A stretch of DNA of 5,841 nt from Holophagaceae bacterium UBA706 (lineage in GTDB: Bacteria > Acidobacteriota > Holophagae > Holophagales > Holophagaceae): the NCBI GenBank assembly GCA_002298155.1, contig DBME01000175.1:292-6132 (forward strand), given 5' to 3'. Positions within the stretch are counted from its first letter, which is position 1. Each line of letters begins with the position of its first letter. A program made the position numbers and the translations under genes. The notes under the pieces are model-generated. The model made no database searches and was not told the origin of the DNA. It was given only the letters and a program-made list of their open reading frames with translations. Below are positions 5,718 through 5,841 of this stretch, piece after piece.

Positions 5718-5841
5718 ATGAACGCTGGCACGCCGCTTCCTCCCAATCCCGCCACCCTGGGTCCCGTGGTGGACGCCCTGTGCTCCGCGGGGATGGGCTG
5801 GGAAGGCGCCCACTCCAAGCCCAACCTCCGGCGCGAGTTCC
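5718..5841 (+). CDS. Unrecognised protein, N-terminal 41 residues (3' partial)
   Basis: An open frame begins at ATG 5718 with GAGGA at 5708-5712, spaced 5-6 nt from the start, and continues past the right edge without a stop. The visible product starts MNAGTPLPPNPATLGPVVDA, then has CSAGMGWEGAH and ends in a basic stretch (KPNLRREF). This is too little to assign a family. The N-terminus lacks a signal peptide or membrane segment, so a cytoplasmic protein is likely. An in-frame ATG at 5697 is an alternative start but has no Shine-Dalgarno. The gene is divergent from the 77-aa gene across the AT-rich intergenic block. Confidence 0.6.
   Translation, partial: MNAGTPLPPNPATLGPVVDALCSAGMGWEGAHSKPNLRREF

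Overview
This is a GC-rich bacterial stretch with tightly packed genes and a strong GC bias at third codon positions. It carries the end of a histidine-biosynthesis operon followed by unrelated single genes. The hisIE fusion, prohibitin-like SPFH protein, membrane GGDEF enzyme and cytidylate kinase-like protein would all fit a Gram-negative bacterium. Acidobacteriota of the Holophaga/Geothrix type are one possibility, but that is an impression from gene content and is not proven by the sequence.

Layout. Bases 1-1930 hold two overlapping co-directional genes: a bifunctional hisIE, already open at the left edge, and hisD. They overlap by 7 bp, and hisD has a perfect Shine-Dalgarno inside hisIE, so they are translated from one message. 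HisIE performs two early steps (PR-ATP to PR-AMP to ProFAR) and HisD the last two (histidinol to histidine). Six bases after hisD, a convergent SPFH/prohibitin-like membrane gene (1937-2848, minus) ends; it has a good extended -10 promoter. Divergent from it is a membrane-bound diguanylate cyclase (3033-4226, plus) with an intact GGEEF active site and an RxxD inhibitory site.

The 323-bp gap 4227-4549 contains the most striking non-coding structure: a 51-bp inverted repeat (46 of 51 positions matching) around a 31-bp centre, bounded on both sides by GGATCCAATCAAAC and built internally from CCTCCGYG-type units. It looks like a mobile or REP/MITE-like intergenic repeat. A cytidylate kinase-like gene (4550-5251) follows. 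It ends tail-to-tail with a small minus-strand gene (5248-5481) that has a textbook Shine-Dalgarno and a TATAAT box; the two stop codons share a single TTAA. An AT-richer intergenic block leads to the start of an unrecognised gene that runs off the right edge (5718 onward).

Overall, the histidine genes form one functional unit. The other genes show no clear joint pathway. I see no multi-gene novel system here; the inverted repeat and the small gene at 5248-5481 are the parts that known families explain least.
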